Source: Nautilus pompilius
Lineage: Eukaryota > Mollusca > Cephalopoda > Nautilida > Nautilidae
Assembly (NCBI GenBank): GCA_018389105.1
Contig: JACATO010000069.1
Coordinates: 1,078,501-1,142,500, forward strand
Direction of reading: 5' to 3'
Length of the DNA: 64,000 nucleotides
Shown piece after piece: positions 60,001-64,000 of the stretch. The notes below the pieces were generated by a model. The model ran no database searches and was not told where the DNA came from. It was given only the letters and a program-made list of their open reading frames with translations. A program made the translations under genes and the position numbers. The number at the start of each line of letters is the position of its first letter. Within the stretch, counting starts at the first letter, position 1.

Positions 60001-63000
60001 GCCTCACTTACGAAGCGCTTTTTTGAGCCCCTCCGTGTCGTTGAATTTGATTTTGACTTTGGTCTCATTGTTCTTGTTCTTCACCTCCCCCCCCACAAAA
60101 AGAGAGTTGTTTTTCTTTGGCTCTGATTTTCAAGATTTGATAAAAAAAAAACAACTTGTCGCTGGGTTCCTTTTTAGGACGAAAAAGAGCCTCTTTTATA
60201 GTGTTTCTCAGTCCCGAACGTTGGTCTATTCGAATTTCCTCAGCCACCATAAGTAGGGCTAAAAACGAAAAAAATAGAGAAAAGAAAAAAGAAGCTAATT
60301 TATCCATCCGCTGTGATAAGCTGTCGGGTTAGGTTGGTCAGGGCGCCGGAGATAGCACCAAATCCCCCCATACATCCGTTATCTGGTAACGGTCCTAAAT
60401 GGAATTCGTCAAACTGCAAAGATATGCGAAACACTCGGCACTGGAGCTTTGATCGGGAGAAACGTGAGCTTAGGGCTATCCCACTCTCAGACATCTATGA
60501 TCCAGAGTAACTCAATATCGCAGCTAATGCATTTGTGATGTTAGTCGGGGGCTTGTCTTCGACAGAAATCAGCACTAACGGGTGATGTTTTACGGCTGCT
60601 TTTTGCGGAGAGAAAGAGTCGAATTACTGCATTCTTGATTCATGACTGTTTCTGTAAAAGCGAAGATAGCAGAGAGTGCTGCCTTTACAATTCACAGTTC
60701 CCACCTTTGGATAAGGTGCTGATCAGAATAACTGAACTGGAGGACAAAGCGAAAGGAGCTTTGTTGAAGACATCCTTAAAGGTCTGGAATTACTTCGCTG
60801 ACAGCCAGTGAAGCAGACTGGTTTATCTGGCAGAAACAATACTTTCTTCTGCTGAGAAAAACTAATAGAAATAATAATTATTATTTCTGCATGGATTACG
60901 CGACTGCAGTGAAAGTAAACCTGATTCGAGGCTTCTTTAGCATTGGGACATTTTCAGATCATTTGATTGAATTCTTTGCACATCAGATTATTTTGTCTTT
61001 ACAATGCATAAGGTTGGAACTGCACTTATTTTGAATGTGTGTGTGTGGTGTGTACATTTGCCCTCATTGTTAACGATTTATTAATTATAATTATAATAGA
61101 ACTCAAATCATATTATAACTATCTTGTTACATGCAAAAATAGTTTCCAATGCACGGGAAATATTCACTAAATGGTTTGTGTAATTTAAATGTTTCTTGAC
61201 TTCTGACAACTTCAGGTGAATAGACGTAGAGGCCTGGAAACCACCTGATGTTTTGAGAGACTAGGGCTCGTCACCCGGCAATCGTTATATATTTTTGTAT
61301 CATGAGAGAATTGGGCGGTATGAACTGACAATGAAATGCTAGTAGGACATCCATTACAAACCACTGACGAGAGTTCGCAGGTGCAATCATTCCGTAAACT
61401 CCTTCATAAAATAAATTTTTTTTTTAATAAAAGGCAAACAAATGACTGCATTTCAACCGAGCCCAACTAAATACCGCTTGCAATTTAAAGTTGCTTATTG
61501 CCCAGCGTGCTCAGCTTCCATCGCGAGTGACTCTTGCGGAAAAGTCGTTCCATGCACGGCTCAAGACGTAAAATGGGAGTAATATATCCCACTACTCTGA
61601 TCTGGTCGAGGTAATAATACTTTTGGCAAGTCTGTAGATAAAACGCCGTTCACTCCTGAAGATAAGTGCCTGTATTATTGTTAGACGTTCTCTTTTTTAA
61701 AACAAATTCCATACATTAAGTTTACATACGCCACATAATGTTTTTAAAATTTACTTGCAGGTGATAAATTATGGACGAAGGGGGCCAGAAAATAAGATAG
61801 TGCTCGTTAGTGAGTGCACTCTAAAAATCAATATCTTGTAACTGAAACATTTATTAAATTTAACATGAGGTTTGTTTTTTTTTAATACTGTAGGATTTCC
61901 ATTAGTTTTCGCCGAAGCCTTAAAAAAAACGATGGCATGTGCTCTTTAATCATGTAAGTTTGTTGACTAAAGATGTTTCGGAAGGGGGGAACGTTTCCTT
62001 AGCTATGCTAATGGAAGAACCAAAAATTGCTTTAAGGTCACAGAAAATGAAGATAAGAAGAAATTTAAAAAAACAGGAAAATAATGTCGTAAAACCAGAA
62101 TATAATTCCTGTGTAAATTTCAAAAGATGTAGTAATCCAGTTTTTTTTACTTTAAACTCTGTGTATAAATGTACTTCTGTGATGTTAGGGGAAGGAAGCT
62201 ATGCGATATCAGAACTAAGCGGAAAGTGTGGGATGAATAGCAGGGGCAGATTGGAAGATCAGAAGTAAACCTCGTGGCCGCCTCGCGCATGACTAAAAGA
62301 TAGGACTTTAACTTCGATGCCACATTTCTTCCTTCTGACAACGAGACACTGGCGGATCAGGTCCTGCGGTACTTTTATAGCCGTTAATGGCGCTGGGTGC
62401 GAGTCAGGTGACACAACGAAGCTGTTCTACAGTCGTTGTGGTATCGGGGCGAGATGATGGTTCGCGACCTGTGACAAGCAACACCAAGAGGCATCCGATT
62501 CTTGCAGGTGTGGACAGATCACTCCGAAAGCAAGAAATTGTAATGCTGGATTGTTATGCATACATTTTACTCCCGAAGACAAACAGAATGTTGCTCAAAA
62601 GAAAAAAAAATAGATTAAGCAACCATTATTTCACTACTCCTCAAAGTAGGGTTCGGAACCGGCCAGACAGCAAGCAGCAGAGGGGGGGGGCTGATAAGGT
62701 CAGAGCCTCTTCCAAACCATGCTTAATTTTTATAATCCCCCCTTTGTTTTGTTTGTTTGTTTTTTTCTATTAAAATTTAAGATTTTGTTGGCGCCGGTTT
62801 CTTGCACTCCTTTAAATATATTTGTGACTACCATAAAACTCAAAACATTTGCAGGAACCCAAACAGAAAGTTCGATTATTTCACCGACCTTATATTCAAA
62901 AGGTTTCGCTCCTGGTTTTATTTTGGTCCCTTCCTGTTTGCCTGGTTGCACTGTACGAAAGAAGCCTCCTAATTACCTAGAGCTGGCCCTCGGCTAGGCT

Positions 63001-63676
63001 GATTTATAGCAGCATCCAATGGCAGACAGAGAGATCCATCGCTGCACGCTATTCCTCGCCACGCACTTCCGGATACACGTTAGTAGCCGGACAGCAGAGA
63101 GCACAGCAAGCTGACCGCGAGCCAATGACCACTATTATCAGGTCTGTGTCCTGACATCGCCCTGTTTTTGGTTTGTATAAGATCCAACGTCCGTAATAGT
63201 GTTCTGTAAATGAAAGTCGCTGAACAACAAAGGTGATGTCGGTACAGCGGCTTTGGTAAGTCGGTTTGTTCGATACGGTTCGAGTTTCGTTCTGAAAAGC
63301 GTCCAAAAATACGCCGGATAATTTGCTTTTTTTTATTAGTGTATATATAGGATGATCCGCACTCTTCTTTGTCACCAATTCGATTGCAACGGGATAATGT
63401 AAGAGCGCCACACTTTTGACAATTAAATATTTATTTTCAAAATAATAGAGTTTCCAGAACCAACAGATCGCAGCCAGGGGCAAGGCGGAGTGCGGTGTCG
63501 ACGTTTCGCATCATTGGTTCCTCGCCCGCTTTACGTTTAGAGCCGTCTATAATTTTGTGGAACAAGCCGACTCTCGGGCATTAGGTTTAACCCTCCGCGT
63601 GCCACTCAGAGTTTTTACTAAACCCCGTTTTATTTACGTTCTACTGGCTGTGTATTTAGTCAGCTCGCTCGTACGG
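57061..63676. other. Long non-coding stretch, no gene recognised
   Basis: ORFs up to 144 codons (minus 63049-63483), 128 codons (62387-62773) and 109 codons (61939-62268) occur, without domains, signal peptides or coding-like composition throughout. An (ACA)n run lies at 59907-59924 and a short TG run at 61036-61045. A sequence GGATGATCCGCACTC at 63350 has a transposon-end look, but no partner was found. Confidence 0.4.
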
Positions 63677-63790
63677 TATACAGGGTTTGCCGACAGAATT
63701 TCAAACGTCAAATTAAGCATGTTGTAGGAAACGGTGCGTTCGGTATGAAATACGGCCCAGGGGGCGCCACTTGCCGCCCTGCAAATTATT
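63677..63790 (+). mobile_element. Possible second mariner-like element end (TATACAGGGT)
   Basis: TATACAGGGT at 63677-63686 repeats the first ten bases of the element end at 34263. About 85 bp inward lies GGGGCGCCACTTGC, matching GGCGCCACTTGC at a similar though longer distance in the other copy (about 34416). The bases between are diverged. GGCCCAGGGGGCGC (63754-63767) is also CTCF-like. No transposase is visible before the window ends. Confidence 0.35.
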
Positions 63791-64000
63791 TTAAAATTAC
63801 TATGTCAATCGGTTTTACATAATATTAAATCTGCATTAAATACCAAATTTTATATCGTGTTAACATGAACATTGTTATACGCATTTCACCCCATCCCCAA
63901 GCCCTTAATTGAATTAGGATTTTGTTTGAAGTGTCATTATATTAAAGATTAATAAAAATAAAAGTCAGATCTCCAAAAATTATAATTGGGTTAATACAGA
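63791..64000. other. AT-rich end of window
   Basis: No feature recognised. Confidence 0.5.

Noticed and set aside
63049..63483. 144-codon minus-strand ORF near the window end
   Set aside because: No domain, no consistent coding-like composition and no splice context; it overlaps a transposon-end-like sequence near 63350.

Overview
This is a stretch of animal nuclear DNA with no complete, convincing protein gene. It is AT-rich and full of homopolymer runs, microsatellites and decayed transposable elements. Stop-free stretches are short: the longest is 195 codons and lies antisense to a dead transposase. The mix of relics (Tigger, hAT, Tc1/mariner and a non-LTR element with RT plus RNase H), with plentiful CpG over most of the window, points to an invertebrate. 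A chelicerate-like arthropod or a mollusc would both fit. The taxon cannot be fixed from the sequence alone.

Layout. 1-11.4 kb is CpG-poor and holds a Tc1-like relic (minus strand, about 1.5-1.9 kb), a CT-rich tract (8.4-8.7 kb) and a long degenerate non-LTR retroelement (8.8-11.3 kb). Embedded in it is a CpG-rich patch (2.6-5.3 kb) made of a 16-copy, 41-bp tandem repeat followed directly by a broken Tigger transposon. 11.4-19.9 kb is CpG-normal, with the first GA/CRE array (14.4-14.75 kb) and no recognisable gene. 19.9-24.8 kb holds two different hAT transposase relics head to tail; the second lies in another CpG-poor block. 25-64 kb is CpG-rich non-coding DNA with three more GA/CRE arrays (30.0, 49.1 and 55.3 kb), two ends of a mariner-like family (34.3 and 63.7 kb), a possible SINE head (37.9 kb), a non-LTR tail (51.7 kb), and a diverged direct duplication (53.6-54.6 and 56.3-57.06 kb). 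One duplication copy carries a MITE that the other lacks.

Most distinctive observations. (1) Four dispersed arrays combine (GA)n with a fixed core, GATGACGTCAGTAC. They carry 27 exact copies of the palindrome TGACGTCA, a perfect CRE/ATF site. (2) The paralogous empty site defines a 178-bp MITE. (3) CpG density changes sharply between blocks. (4) An ORF at 43.75 kb looks like a first coding exon and is preceded by CTCF-like and octamer-like sequences. Since no host gene is evident, the window is best read as intergenic or intronic DNA with possible regulatory content. All regulatory readings are inference.
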